From assembly GCA_003520455.1 (NCBI GenBank), contig DOUV01001100.1:1-6812 (forward strand): a DNA stretch of 6,812 nt. Reading direction: 5' to 3'. Position numbers and translations under genes: made by a program. Under the pieces are notes generated by a model. It had not been told where the DNA came from. It ran no database searches and was given only the letters and a program-made list of their open reading frames with translations. Positions 1-5,769 of the stretch are shown one piece after another. This stretch comes from Chloroflexota bacterium (lineage in GTDB: Bacteria > Chloroflexota > Anaerolineae > Ardenticatenales > Ardenticatenaceae). How positions within the stretch are numbered: the stretch's first letter is position 1; every line of letters begins with the position of its first letter.

Positions 1-182
1 TCGAGCCCAACAGTGCGGATGCCGTATTCTCCAAACGGGATCGTGATGCGGCCGGAGCCACAGCCGACCTCCAGGAGGGGCTCGTCGGCGCTGTAGGCCA
101 GTTTGTACCAGAAGGGGAAATCAACGCTGGGGTCGGGCGGAGCCCACTCGTTGAACGGGGCGAGCCGGTCGTCAAGCTCCAA
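1..182 (-). CDS. Class I SAM-dependent methyltransferase, N-terminal part (runs off left edge)
   Basis: About 60 codons are visible, read leftwards. The translation contains LLEVGCGSGRITIPFGEYG followed by IRTVGLD. This is methyltransferase motif I (the glycine-rich E-x-G-x-G-x-G loop that binds S-adenosylmethionine) and the following beta-2 strand, whose acidic end holds the ribose hydroxyls. Upstream of it, a segment rich in W, P and Y (FNEWAPPDPSVDFPFWYKLAY) would be the cap leading into the Rossmann fold. No ATG lies in frame. A TTG at 182-180 is chosen because a GGAG (plus-strand ctcc at 191-194) sits 8 nt upstream. The frame stays open upstream of it, so an earlier non-ATG start is possible. 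The substrate cannot be told, because the C-terminal part that determines it lies outside the window. The methyltransferase call is secure; the start is moderate. Confidence 0.85.
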   Translation of the reverse strand, partial: MELDDRLAPFNEWAPPDPSVDFPFWYKLAYSADEPLLEVGCGSGRITIPFGEYGIRTVGL

Positions 183-257
183 TCTTTTATCTCCAATCTC
201 CTGAAGCGCGCATTGATTTTCGCTCTTATTGGAATACGGTGCGCTGGGCCGCGGCGG

Positions 258-291
258 AGGTGCGACGCACTTTCCGAAGTGCGTCGCACCT
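258..291. repeat. Perfect 15-bp palindromic hairpin (REP-like)
   Basis: Positions 258-272 pair perfectly with 277-291, leaving a 4-nt TCCG loop at 273-276. The arms read AGGTGCGACGCACTT and its complement. It lies between the start of the methyltransferase gene (minus) and the end of the broken methyltransferase piece (minus). It could therefore act as a terminator or an mRNA-end stabiliser for the latter, although no T-tract follows on either strand. The arm structure and intergenic position are typical of repetitive extragenic palindromes. Copy number in the genome cannot be seen from here. Confidence 0.75.
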
Positions 292-374
292 GCACCTGAA
301 GGGGCACGGGATCACGAACTGGGCGCACAGTGGCATTCCACGTGGCCACTGCTGGCGTCTTCACGCCGCGCTTC

Positions 375-674
375 TCACCGGCGCTCGCGCAATCCTTCAA
401 ACAGATCGCGCTCGATGGTACGGCCGCCGCTGACAAGGCTGAATGCTCGATAGAATGTCTGCAACCCCCACAGCCGTCTGTGGACCGCATCTGGAAGGGT
501 GTGAAGCTTCTCGTACTCTGGAAGTTGGCTCCGGTGACAGGCGACGGCCTGCCACACGGTCTGCCAGTAGGCTTCGGTGTCAAGCCGCTCATCCATTATA
601 ATCAGGGTGCCGCCTTCGGCCACCAGGCTTCGGATGCCCCACAGGGCGTCCGCCGGGCGCGGTTTGCAGAACCA
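375..674 (-). pseudogene. C-terminal remnant of a class I methyltransferase, frame-broken
   Basis: This open stretch, read leftwards, starts just after a TGA (675-677) and ends at a TGA (375-377). Its start reads PADALWGIRSLVAEGGTLII followed by MDERL. This resembles the end of a class I methyltransferase core, where an amphipathic helix is followed by the 'L-x-x-G-G-x-L-hydrophobic' turn and strand beta-5. The rest (about 75 residues, YWQTVWQAVACHRSQLPEY onward) is not recognised. Immediately upstream, in a different reading frame, the codons give CRLMVLQT. In related methyltransferases a similar 'RLVLMYL' strand comes directly before such a helix, which suggests a frameshift near 660-670. 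No SAM-binding motif I is found further upstream, so the N-terminal half is missing. The alternative is a short real gene starting at the ATG at 623. Function as an enzyme is unlikely. Confidence 0.5.
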
Positions 675-736
675 TCAATCGGCATGCCGCGCTAGAGCGC
701 CGGTCAAGTCATCCCACCGCGGGTGAGAGCGAAGAG

Positions 737-831
737 TTCCGAAGTCTGGTACGAAGCTGCTCCCCGCCTCGATCGCTCCCGTCGGAGCGCGCGTTGGGCA
801 AACACGATCCCCACCAGACTTCGGAAGTCTG
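737..831. repeat. Nested inverted-repeat element
   Basis: A 14-bp perfect inverted repeat, TTCCGAAGTCTGGT at 737-750 and its complement at 813-826, flanks 62 bp. Inside is a further hairpin: CGCTCC (774-779) pairs with GGAGCG (784-789) around CGTC. The right arm can instead pair with the sequence after it: CAGACTT (815-821) with AAGTCTG (825-831). The two folds exclude each other. The core CTTCCGAAG-like sequence is shared with the hairpin at 258-291. Candidates are a small non-autonomous mobile repeat (MITE/REP type) or a switching RNA structure. No target duplication could be made out. Confidence 0.6.
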
Positions 832-1031
832 ACTCCTTGATCGGCGAGCTAGCAATTCGGTGCTGATCGAAGTATAATTCGCGTGGTTGTTTCTTGCCTT
901 CGTAGAACAGCGCATTGCTTCCCGAGTTTCGTCCGGGGGGTCTTCCCTGAAATCGTTTCCTCATTCATCGGGGAGCCGCTTCCCGAAAAAGAGTCTACGG
1001 ACATTTTATCCTCGTCACCAACGGTCAGGAC

Positions 1032-1158
1032 CCTCGCGCACGCACCTTCCTCTCCACTTGTCGGTGGCTCGTTCGGTGAGTGCCTCTGCAGCCGTGGTCT
1101 GCCCAGCCTCCCACCGAGAGCCTGGAGAGCGGTGGGGGCCAGGGCGTCGTGCGCGAGG
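1032..1158 (+). ncRNA. Candidate structured leader RNA element
   Basis: CCTCGCGCACG at 1032-1042 is perfectly complementary to 1148-1158, closing a region of about 105 nt. Inside, CCCACCG (1110-1116) pairs with CGGTGGG (1130-1136) around a 13-nt purine-rich loop. A weaker hairpin can form between CACT (1055-1058) and AGTG (1079-1082). An outer closing stem with two inner hairpins is the architecture of many cis-regulatory RNAs. It ends 134 nt before the start of the solute-binding lipoprotein gene. It fits no riboswitch class that I recognise. In GC-rich DNA some of this pairing can arise by chance, so the call is tentative. Confidence 0.3.
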
Positions 1159-1224
1159 TGTCGCCCGCCGGAAAAGGGGTTGGCACTCTTGCCCCGGCCT
1201 CAGTCCATCCAGACCATGGGGGCA

Positions 1225-1256
1225 GGTATATAGCTCTTCCGGGAAGCCGTATATCC
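1225..1256 (+). promoter_or_regulatory. Hairpin just upstream of the ribosome binding site
   Basis: GG-ATATA at 1225-1232 (with T1227 bulged) pairs with TATATCC at 1250-1256. It is continued by a GC-rich tip, CTTC (1236-1239) with GAAG (1243-1246). It lies 19 nt before the AGGAG (1275-1279) of the lipoprotein gene. It could influence translation or mRNA stability. The stem itself is visible in the sequence; its role is inference. Confidence 0.35.
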
Positions 1257-1292
1257 CTTGTCGTCCGAGGGGAGAGGAGCGAAAGAGACGCA

Positions 1293-2612
1293 ATGAAAGG
1301 TTCGATATGGGCGGGTATACTGCTGGTACTCGGCCTTGCCCTCACAAACGGTTGCGCCGGGCGGGGTGGCAATGCCGGCTTCACCAGCGGAATGGGCAGG
1401 CCACGTTCGACCCCGACCGAGATCACCTGGTCCTTCTGGGGTGACCCAGAGGAGGTCAAGATCAATGAGGAGGTGATCCGTCGATTCGAGGCAGTGCATC
1501 CGGAGATCAAGATCAAGACCAGGCACGCGCCCTGGAGTAGCTACTTCAATACGATCGCACCCTCCCTGAACACCGAGGATCCACCCGACGTCCTCTTCCT
1601 CGAGGACGCTCCGTTCTATGCCAAGGATGGGGTTCTGGAGAACCTGACTCCCTACATCAAGCGCGACAACTACGATCTCAAAGATTATTGGCAGGAGCTG
1701 CTCGACACCCATCGCTACAACGGCGACCTCTACAGCCTGCCACGCGATAACGACACCAGCGTGGTCTACTATAACAAAACGATGTTGGCTGAAGCCGGGA
1801 TCGAGCCACCGGACGAGAACACGACCTGGGACGAGTTCCGGGCGATGCTGGAACGGCTGACGATCACGGAGGGCAACGATGTCGTGCGGTACGGCCTGGC
1901 GATGGAGCAAGGCAAGTGGCGCCACTGGCTCTGGCAGACGGGCCACGGCGTTCTTGACTCCAACACCAATCCATCCAGGTGCCTTCTCGACCAGCCAGAC
2001 TCGATCGAGGCGGTGACCTGGTTCAACGATCGGATTCAGGACGGCTTCGTGCTGACGGGCGCCGCGTTGGAGGACGTGGGTGGAGACGCGGGGGCATTTC
2101 AGAGCCGCCAGGTCGCCATGATCATCCAGAATGCCTCGCGCATTCCAACCCTCAACAACACTCCCAAGCTCGAGTACGCTGTGGCACCGCTCCCGATTCG
2201 CAAGGGGTGGCGGCGTGCGGGTCAAACCAGCGGCGCGGGGTATGTGATCGCCGCCAATTCGAAGCACAAGGAGGCGGCCTGGGTCTTCCTGAAATGGTTA
2301 CAGAGCCCTGAGGGCCAACTGGCCTTTGTGGGCGATACTGGCGCGATGGTGCCGGCCCTCAAGAGCATCGCACGGTCGGAGGCCTGGCAGAAGTTGCCGC
2401 CGGAAGGACGCACGGCCTTCATGCTGGAGACCGAGAGCCAGGCGCCCCCCGACGGCAAGTTCGCGGAATGGCCTCAACTCCTTACCGAAGTCATCGAACC
2501 CGACATGGCGTGGATCTGGGCCGGCAAGGCTCAACCTGCAGATCTGCTGCCTGTGACGTGCGACAAGGTCGACGAGTTCCTCCAGGCGAGCCATTATCCG
2601 CGCTCACCCTAA
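1293..2612 (+). CDS. ABC transporter family 1 (MalE-like) solute-binding lipoprotein
   Basis: A 439-residue exported binding protein that would capture a substrate, most likely a sugar or oligosaccharide, outside the membrane and deliver it to an ABC importer. Residues 1-20 are a signal peptide (MKGSIWAGILLVLGLALTNG) with Cys21 as the likely lipidated residue; the lipobox (L-T-N-G-C) is slightly unusual. After a Gly/Ser/Pro-rich linker the mature domain starts at about residue 43 with ITWSFWGDPEE. The family hallmarks follow: 'PDVLFLED', 'LYSLPRDNDTSVVYYNKTML' (from about 146), 'AGIEPP..TWDEF', and the C-terminal lobe 'KEAAWVFLKWLQSPEGQLAF' (about 325). Length and domain order are normal. The ATG at 1293 is chosen because of AGGAG at 1275-1279 and the signal peptide starting exactly there; the frame is open further upstream. 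No permease or ATPase gene is adjacent, so the partner is elsewhere or the gene is an orphan. The ligand cannot be assigned. Confidence 0.93.
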   Translation: MKGSIWAGILLVLGLALTNGCAGRGGNAGFTSGMGRPRSTPTEITWSFWGDPEEVKINEEVIRRFEAVHPEIKIKTRHAPWSSYFNTIAPSLNTEDPPDVLFLEDAPFYAKDGVLENLTPYIKRDNYDLKDYWQELLDTHRYNGDLYSLPRDNDTSVVYYNKTMLAEAGIEPPDENTTWDEFRAMLERLTITEGNDVVRYGLAMEQGKWRHWLWQTGHGVLDSNTNPSRCLLDQPDSIEAVTWFNDRIQDGFVLTGAALEDVGGDAGAFQSRQVAMIIQNASRIPTLNNTPKLEYAVAPLPIRKGWRRAGQTSGAGYVIAANSKHKEAAWVFLKWLQSPEGQLAFVGDTGAMVPALKSIARSEAWQKLPPEGRTAFMLETESQAPPDGKFAEWPQLLTEVIEPDMAWIWAGKAQPADLLPVTCDKVDEFLQASHYPRSP

Positions 2613-2614
2613 AA

Positions 2615-2638
2615 GTTGGCCCCGGCGCCGGAGCCAAC
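2615..2638 (+). terminator. Hairpin directly after the lipoprotein gene
   Basis: GTTGGC (2615-2620) pairs with GCCAAC (2633-2638). After one mismatch, CCGG at 2622-2625 and CCGG at 2628-2631 can continue the stem. It starts 3 nt after the TAA. No clear T-tract follows (GTCCCAGTCTTTGG), so this is either an atypical intrinsic terminator or an mRNA 3'-end stabiliser. Confidence 0.5.
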
Positions 2639-2885
2639 GTCCCAGTCTTTGGTTCGTGCGGGTCTGGCGCCGGCGGCGGGGTGGGATCTCCCTTATTTGT
2701 GGTAAGCAACGATAGTACCGCTCGGGATTACTGGACCTCCTCGAACTGTTGGTAAAGGTACGATTGCAAGCGTTGTCTGCATCGATTGGCGGGGACACCC
2801 CGGGCCGCGCCATGGACGGCGGTCTCAGCCTTGGGTGAAGAGCGCCGCCAGTGAACCAGCGGCGCCCCCGGTATCCGGCAGACAG
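2639..2885. other. Intergenic spacer between convergent genes, no gene seen
   Basis: This lies between the ends of the lipoprotein gene (plus) and the cupredoxin gene (minus). The open frames on both strands are short and of low-complexity composition. It contains a small hairpin, CGGGG (2790-2794) with CCCCG (2798-2802) around ACA, and a larger one at 2842-2865 that is listed separately. No repeat family, tRNA or promoter could be supported. Confidence 0.6.
2842..2865 (-). terminator. GC-rich hairpin downstream of the cupredoxin gene
   Basis: GCGCCGC (2842-2848) pairs with GCGGCGC (2859-2865). Read on the minus strand the stem extends by two G-U pairs and a G-C pair, giving 10 bp with a TTCA loop. 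It is followed on the minus strand by TCTTCACCC. It lies 46 nt past the cupredoxin stop. It is a plausible terminator, although the T-tract is poor. Confidence 0.4.
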
Positions 2886-2906
2886 GTCGGGCCTTCTTGC
2901 CCGGAC
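2886..2906 (-). terminator. Hairpin immediately after the cupredoxin stop codon
   Basis: CGGGC (2888-2892) pairs with GCCCG (2899-2903) around a 6-nt loop. The GT at 2886-2887 and AC at 2905-2906 extend the stem past one bulged G. It starts 4 nt after the TGA of the minus-strand cupredoxin gene. There is no T-tract. Together with the hairpin at 2842-2865 it marks the end of the convergent transcripts. Confidence 0.4.
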
Positions 2907-2910
2907 TCGC

Positions 2911-3441
2911 TCAGTGCATCGAGGACCCTCGCCGGCGGAACCACACGCCCAAGGCAAGAACCAGAACAGCCGCCGTGGCGATGACGAGCCAGAGCGCGCT
3001 ATTCTCACTTGCTGCGCCGCCCGTTTGCGGCAACTGAGCGGGGGCGCCGGCGGTGGCCACCACCTCGATCTCGCCTTTCATGCCCTTGTCTTCGTGCGCG
3101 TCCACCGGACAATACATCTCCCACGAGCCGGCGGTCGTGAAGGTGAATTCGGCAGTTTTCGTCTCGCCTGGCTTCAAATTGGTGTCGAAGAGGGTCTTCT
3201 CGATACTCTTTGAAGGCAGTTCGACGTTCAGATTGTGCTCGACCGTACCAGCGTTCGTGACGGTGAAGCGGATCGGCTGCCCCATGGGGACAGTCACCTT
3301 CGCCGGGTTCAGTGAAAACTCGGTCTCGCTGATTTGCACCTCGGTCGTGCCTTGGGCTGCGGCCTGTCCGAACTGCAGCCAACCGGCCAATAGGGTCAAG
3401 GCGATGACGGCGGTAATACGGGGAAACCAATGGATTCGCAT
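2911..3441 (-). CDS. Secreted cupredoxin (plastocyanin-like) with LPQTG cell-wall sorting signal
   Basis: A 176-residue blue-copper-type protein predicted to sit on the outside of the cell. Residues 1-29 are a signal peptide ending AQAAAQ. Residues 33-128 form a beta-sandwich with the usual cupredoxin cues: 'EFSLNPAKVTVPMGQPIRFT', 'NAGTVEHN', 'LKPGETKTAEFTF', 'GSWEMYCPVDAHEDKGMKGE'. The four type 1 copper ligands appear complete: His69, Cys111, His116 and Met121. After a short Ala/Pro/Gln linker come LPQTG (137-141), a hydrophobic segment (about 149-168) and the basic tail RRRG. This is the standard layout for sortase cleavage and cell-wall attachment. The start is secure: AAAGGAG (plus 3449-3455) lies 7 nt before the ATG. 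Likely role (inference): extracellular electron transfer or copper binding. It is divergent from the two-component system and probably shares its control region. No sortase gene is in the window. Confidence 0.9.
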   Translation of the reverse strand: MRIHWFPRITAVIALTLLAGWLQFGQAAAQGTTEVQISETEFSLNPAKVTVPMGQPIRFTVTNAGTVEHNLNVELPSKSIEKTLFDTNLKPGETKTAEFTFTTAGSWEMYCPVDAHEDKGMKGEIEVVATAGAPAQLPQTGGAASENSALWLVIATAAVLVLALGVWFRRRGSSMH

Positions 3442-3512
3442 CTTCGGGCTCCTTTCTGTGCCGAAATTTGTTACTCCTCACGATACTGCTGTCCCGCTTT
3501 TCGTAACAGGGG

Positions 3513-3570
3513 CCAAGGTCGGTTATTGCTTCCGGCTTTGGTCGGACATTCGTCCGACCTTGGTCCGATG
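3513..3570. promoter_or_regulatory. Operator-like cluster of TCGGAC half-sites in the divergent spacer
   Basis: Between the cupredoxin (minus) and the kinase gene (plus), GGTCGGAC at 3540-3547 forms a perfect 8-bp palindrome with GTCCGACC at 3552-3559. A second TCGGAC on the minus strand (3563-3568) is 11 bp from the one at 3552-3557. A further partial copy, CCAAGGTCGG at 3513-3522, is perfectly inverted at 3554-3563, with centres 41 bp apart. The spacings of 11, 23 and 41 bp are close to whole helical turns, as expected for cooperative binding of a dimeric regulator on one face of DNA. The response regulator at 5051 is the obvious candidate; this is inference. The palindrome could also fold as RNA. 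Confidence 0.6.
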
Positions 3571-3591
3571 CGGAGAGAACGGAAGAGCGAG

Positions 3592-3597
3592 TACAAT
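3592..3597 (+). promoter_or_regulatory. Putative -10 box of the kinase-regulator operon
   Basis: TACAAT at 3592-3597 is one base from the sigma-70 consensus and lies 34 nt before the chosen GTG start. The -35 region 17 bp upstream has no good hexamer. The half-site cluster ends at 3568, directly at that position. This is typical of promoters that need an activator bound next to the -35 region. Confidence 0.4.
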
Positions 3598-3630
3598 ACA
3601 AGCAGGGACTTGCCGTCTGCGAGGGATTTT

Positions 3631-5061
3631 GTGGGCACGAGAATCGAACATTTCCTGCGACAGCTCAGTCTGGCTCAGCGCTTCATGCTGTCCAGCTTCG
3701 TGATTCTGGTCACAGCGATGGTCGGGCTCGGCTGGTGGATTGGGCAGCAAATTGGGGTGGGCGTCGTCCACCGGACCGCCGCCACGACTGCGCTCTACGT
3801 CGACAGCTTTATCGCGCCGGAGTTGCAAGAGCTGGCCGAGCAGAACTTGCTGTCACCGGGTCATGTTGCCGACCTGGACAACCTCCTGCGGAACACGCCC
3901 CTTGGTCGACAGATAGCCGCGTTCAAAATCTGGGATGGCCACGGCCGAATCCTCTACAGTACGAATCCTGCCAGTATCGGTCAGATGTTTCCAGTGCAGG
4001 GCGGATTGGCGCGCGCCTGGCAGGGCCAGGTTGCGGCGCGCGTGAGCGACTTGCGTGACGAGGAGAATATCAGCGAGCGGGAAAGCCGAACCCACTTGCT
4101 GGAAATGTACAGCCCCGTTCGGCTGCACGGCACCAACCAGGTCATTGCCGTGGCCGAGTTCTATCAAATCGTGGATGACTTACAGCGCGAGATTGCTTCG
4201 GCCCAGAAGCGAAGCTGGCTTGTTGTCGGCATCGCCACGCTCGTGATCTACCTCCTGCTGGCCAGCATGGTGCGGCAGGCCAGCGATACGATCCAGCAAC
4301 AACAGATCGAATTGAGTGACAAGGTGGCACGATTGACGCAACTCTTGGCCCAGAACGAGGACCTTCACAAGCGAGTACGCCGCGCCGCGACCCGCACTAC
4401 CGCTCTGAACGAGCGCTTCCTGCGCCGCATCAGTGCTGAACTGCATGATGGTCCGGCCCAGGATCTGGGGCTCGCCCTTCTCCGGGTAGATAGCGTCATA
4501 GCACGCTGCGGCGCCTGCCAGGAATCCTCCTCGGACGGCCCACAGATCAATCGGGATCTGAATACCATTCAGACGTCGCTCGAGCATGCGCTGCGGGAGA
4601 TACGTACCATCGCGGCGGGGCTCCGCTTGCCCGAACTGGATCGCCTCACTCTGGAGGAAACTCTCACCCGCGTGGTACGCGTGCACGAACGGCGGACTGA
4701 GAGCAAGGTGACGCTCACCCTCAACGATCTCCCCGCGCAGGCCACGTTGGCGGTGAAGATCACCCTGTTCCGGTTCGTGCAGGAGGCGCTCACGAACGCC
4801 TATCGACACGGACATGGGCTCGGGCAGGAGGTTCGGGTCCGAAGGGAGGCAGGTCATCTGATCATCGAGGTCTCGGATCAGGGACCGGGGTTCAATTGGG
4901 ACCAGGTAACCGCTCAAGACGGTCATCTGGGGTTGGTCGGTATGCGCGAACGAGTGGAGAGTCTTGGTGGGCTCTTCCGGGTCGAAAGTGGACCCGGCCG
5001 GGGCACCACGATCAGCGCGCGCCTCGCCTTCACGGCCATTGGGGGAGCCTATGAGCAGTAA
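3631..5061 (+). CDS. Membrane sensor histidine kinase, NarX/DegS-like (HisKA_3) type
   Basis: A 476-residue sensor kinase that would autophosphorylate and pass phosphate to the regulator encoded next to it. TM1 is at about residues 18-37 and TM2 at about 195-214. They enclose an external domain of about 155 residues with a Cache/PAS-like look ('AAFKIWDGHGRILYSTNP', 'LLEMYSPVRL', 'VIAVAEFYQ'). A Q-rich coiled coil follows TM2 without a clear HAMP domain. The HisKA_3 box is ELHDGPAQDLG with phospho-acceptor His272. The ATPase domain shows the N box (QEALTNAYRHG, Asn389), DQGPGF (416-421), GLVGMRERV (434-442) and GPGRGTT (454-460). A CGAC motif (Cys293, Cys296) lies at the turn between the two dimerisation helices, which is unusual. 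The GTG at 3631 is chosen for the upstream GAGGG (3621-3625) and because it lies after the -10 box. An in-frame ATG at 3568 would add 21 residues. It overlaps the next gene by 11 bp. Confidence 0.92.
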   Translation: MGTRIEHFLRQLSLAQRFMLSSFVILVTAMVGLGWWIGQQIGVGVVHRTAATTALYVDSFIAPELQELAEQNLLSPGHVADLDNLLRNTPLGRQIAAFKIWDGHGRILYSTNPASIGQMFPVQGGLARAWQGQVAARVSDLRDEENISERESRTHLLEMYSPVRLHGTNQVIAVAEFYQIVDDLQREIASAQKRSWLVVGIATLVIYLLLASMVRQASDTIQQQQIELSDKVARLTQLLAQNEDLHKRVRRAATRTTALNERFLRRISAELHDGPAQDLGLALLRVDSVIARCGACQESSSDGPQINRDLNTIQTSLEHALREIRTIAAGLRLPELDRLTLEETLTRVVRVHERRTESKVTLTLNDLPAQATLAVKITLFRFVQEALTNAYRHGHGLGQEVRVRREAGHLIIEVSDQGPGFNWDQVTAQDGHLGLVGMRERVESLGGLFRVESGPGRGTTISARLAFTAIGGAYEQ

Positions 5062-5713
5062 GATCCATGTCGTCATTGTCGACGATCATCCTCTTTTTCG
5101 CGAAGGGGTCGCACACACGCTCCAGATCGACTCAGATTTCGAGGTCGTGGGGCAGGGAGCGTCCGCGGATGACGCGTTGGGTTTGGCCCGCGACTTGCTG
5201 CCCGACCTTATCCTGTTGGACATTACCATGCCAGGAGGCGGCGTTGCGGCGGCCCAGGCGATCGCGGCAGCTTGCCCGGTGACCAAGATTGTGATGCTCA
5301 CCGTCTCGGAGGAGGAAGACGATGTTCTGGCGGCTCTCAAGGCCGGGGCGCGGGCCTACATACTCAAGGGCATCTCCGCCCGCGAATTGGTGCGGGTCCT
5401 GCGGGCGGTGTACGCGGGGGACGTCTATGTGACACCAACCCTCGCCGCGAGCTTACTTCTTGTGATGACCAGCGCGGCGACGGAATCGCGGCTGCCGGCC
5501 GGGCCGCTCGACGAGTTGACCGAGCGCGAACGCCAGATTCTCGAGCTGGTCGCCGCCGGGCACAGCAACAAGGAAATCGGGCAACAGCTGAGCTTAAGTG
5601 AGAAGACGGTCAAGCACTACATGACGAATATCCTGCAGAAACTCCAGGTCCGTAATCGAGTGGAGGCCGCTTTACTTGCCCAAAAGGCCGCGTGGCGGGA
5701 GTCGCTGGCGTAA
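5051..5713 (+). CDS. NarL/FixJ-family response regulator
   Basis: A 220-residue cytoplasmic DNA-binding regulator. The receiver domain (about 4-120) has the acidic pair Asp11-Asp12, phospho-acceptor Asp57 (LILLDITMPG), Thr84 (MLTVS) and Lys106 (YILKG), so all phosphorylation residues are intact. After a linker of about 25 residues comes a LuxR-type helix-turn-helix (about 152-210): LTERERQILELVAAGHSNKE followed by IGQQLSLSEKTVKHYMTNIL and QKLQVRNRVEA. Length is normal. Its ATG lies inside the end of the kinase gene (ATGAGCAGTAA, 11-bp overlap), with GGGGGAG only 3 nt before it, which suggests translational coupling. It surely pairs with the kinase. The half-site cluster upstream of the operon is the likely place of action, but the targets are not proven. 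Confidence 0.95.
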   Translation: MSSKIHVVIVDDHPLFREGVAHTLQIDSDFEVVGQGASADDALGLARDLLPDLILLDITMPGGGVAAAQAIAAACPVTKIVMLTVSEEEDDVLAALKAGARAYILKGISARELVRVLRAVYAGDVYVTPTLAASLLLVMTSAATESRLPAGPLDELTERERQILELVAAGHSNKEIGQQLSLSEKTVKHYMTNILQKLQVRNRVEAALLAQKAAWRESLA

Positions 5714-5769
5714 CCGGTTGATTCAGTGGTCTTGTGTTTACCGACAGTTCGGCGATCAGGGGCTATCTG

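Larger units (their letters stand above)
832..1292 (+). other. Long non-coding stretch / putative structured 5' leader of the solute-binding protein gene
   Basis: No convincing gene is found on either strand; the open frames here are short of recognisable protein features and rich in R, S and P. A TATAAT hexamer lies at 873-878 but has no good -35 box 16-18 bp upstream. A second, weak -10-like TATATA lies at 1227-1232. The stretch holds a long-range 11-bp stem with inner hairpins (1032-1158) and a strong hairpin just before the ribosome binding site (1225-1256). I looked for T-box, TPP, glycine, cobalamin and guanidine riboswitch consensus elements and saw none. The start of transcription is unknown, so whether all of this is leader is inference. 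Confidence 0.4.

Noticed and set aside
187..213. An 8-codon upstream open frame (ATG to TAA) ending 4 nt before the methyltransferase start
   Set aside because: It has no ribosome binding site of its own, and so short a frame arises easily by chance.
873..878. A perfect TATAAT as promoter of the lipoprotein gene
   Set aside because: There is no acceptable -35 box at 16-18 bp and it lies over 400 bp from the gene; a single hexamer is not enough.
704..964. A minus-strand 86-codon open frame upstream of the methyltransferase remnant
   Set aside because: It contains no methyltransferase motif or other recognised feature, and it reads through the inverted-repeat element.
1080..1292. An upstream extension of the lipoprotein gene by about 70 codons
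   Set aside because: The signal peptide starts at the ATG at 1293, which also has a Shine-Dalgarno sequence. The upstream part has no protein character and contains stable stems.
1200..2267. A long open frame on the minus strand inside the solute-binding protein gene
   Set aside because: It mirrors the codon pattern of the plus-strand gene, has no start signal or recognisable domain, and the plus strand encodes a textbook binding protein.
3568..3630. The ATG at 3568 as kinase start
   Set aside because: It would put the likely -10 box inside the gene and lies within the half-site cluster. The GTG at 3631 has a better-placed GAGGG.
3053..3703. A 216-codon plus-strand open frame across the cupredoxin gene
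   Set aside because: It is antisense to a protein with a full copper-ligand set and a good ribosome binding site, and it runs into the control region without any known domain.
4180..5076. A 298-codon minus-strand open frame across the kinase gene
   Set aside because: It is antisense to the conserved kinase motifs, with no family resemblance and no ribosome binding site that stands out.
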